Source of the DNA: Gammaproteobacteria bacterium CG22_combo_CG10-13_8_21_14_all_40_8
Lineage (GTDB): Bacteria; Pseudomonadota; Gammaproteobacteria; Enterobacterales; GCA-002770795
Assembly: GCA_002770795.1 (NCBI GenBank)
Contig: PCTP01000243.1
Span: forward strand, 9,379 to 15,183
DNA length: 5,805 nucleotides
Direction: 5' to 3'
Within the stretch, counting starts at the first letter, position 1. Each line of letters begins with the position of its first letter. A model generated the notes under the pieces. The model had not been told where the DNA came from. It did no database searches and saw nothing but the letters and a program-made list of their open reading frames with translations. This document shows positions 5,712 through 5,805 of this stretch, in pieces. A program made the translations under genes and the position numbers.

Positions 5712-5805
5712 TAGGAGCCTGTCCGAGAATAGCGATCGTAGCGAGGGCAAGTCTGTTTGAGTCAGATTTTTCGATGGATTGAGGCGAATAGTCACTCTAT
5801 TTAAC
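5712..5805. repeat. Possible end of an intergenic repeat or MITE-like element (cut by window edge)
   Basis: Beyond the PLP gene promoter there is no coding frame to the right edge. Composition changes near 5640 to GC-richer DNA. A stretch from about 5712 opens TAGGAGCCTGTCCGAGAAT and continues with AGCGATCGTAGCGAGGGC, a style typical of dispersed non-coding elements or insertion-sequence ends. An 8-bp inverted repeat, ATTCTCGG (5667-5674) with CCGAGAAT (5723-5730), links it to the preceding DNA, and CGAGTCT occurs twice (from 5648 and from 5706). The partner end would lie outside the window, so repeat status is inferred from style and resemblance, not shown. Confidence 0.35.

Noticed and set aside
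1..5805. CRISPR array, tRNA, rRNA or a novel multi-gene defence system
   Set aside because: No regularly spaced repeats, cloverleaf sequences, or clusters of nuclease, reverse transcriptase or toxin-like genes were seen; RuvC here is the housekeeping resolvase, not a Cas effector domain.

Overview
The window looks like chromosomal DNA from a gammaproteobacterium with modest GC content, roughly 40% by eye. The AspRS and RuvC proteins are very close to those of enterobacteria. The AT-rich spacers, a decayed transporter fragment and a long PLP enzyme would fit an intracellular or Legionellales-type lineage (Legionella/Coxiella relatives), but that placement is inference from general resemblance only.

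Layout: every intact gene lies on the minus strand. From right to left in the window, which is the direction of transcription: (i) 5712-5805 is a repeat-like sequence cut by the window edge. (ii) 3664-5535 is a 623-residue PLP-dependent enzyme of the cystathionine gamma-synthase fold, with a TTG start behind a strong Shine-Dalgarno sequence and a 17-bp terminator stem directly at its stop codon. (iii) 3388-3627 is an AT-rich spacer containing a 12-bp inverted repeat. (iv) 3184-3387 is a 67-residue lipoprotein of unknown function. (v) 2637-2971, on the plus strand, is a multiply frameshifted fragment of an RND efflux pump, followed by about 200 bp of unassigned and apparently more GC-rich sequence. 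(vi) 2405-2558 is the promoter and structured leader of aspS. (vii) 629-2404 is aspS, closed by a 14-bp perfect hairpin. (viii) 1-446 is the first 148 codons of ruvC, cut by the left window edge.

Functionally this is ordinary housekeeping: tRNA charging with aspartate (aspS) next to Holliday-junction resolution (ruvC). Accessory or decaying material lies upstream. aspS and ruvC are neighbours in many gammaproteobacteria, usually with yebC between them, and yebC is absent from this interval. The PLP enzyme appears to be a single-gene unit with its own ribosome binding site and terminator.

I see no CRISPR array, toxin-antitoxin pair, tRNA or rRNA, and no convincing new multi-gene system. The items most worth a second look are the apparent internal half-fold duplication in the PLP enzyme, the repeat-like end at 5712-5805, and the paired bulged hairpins in the aspS leader.
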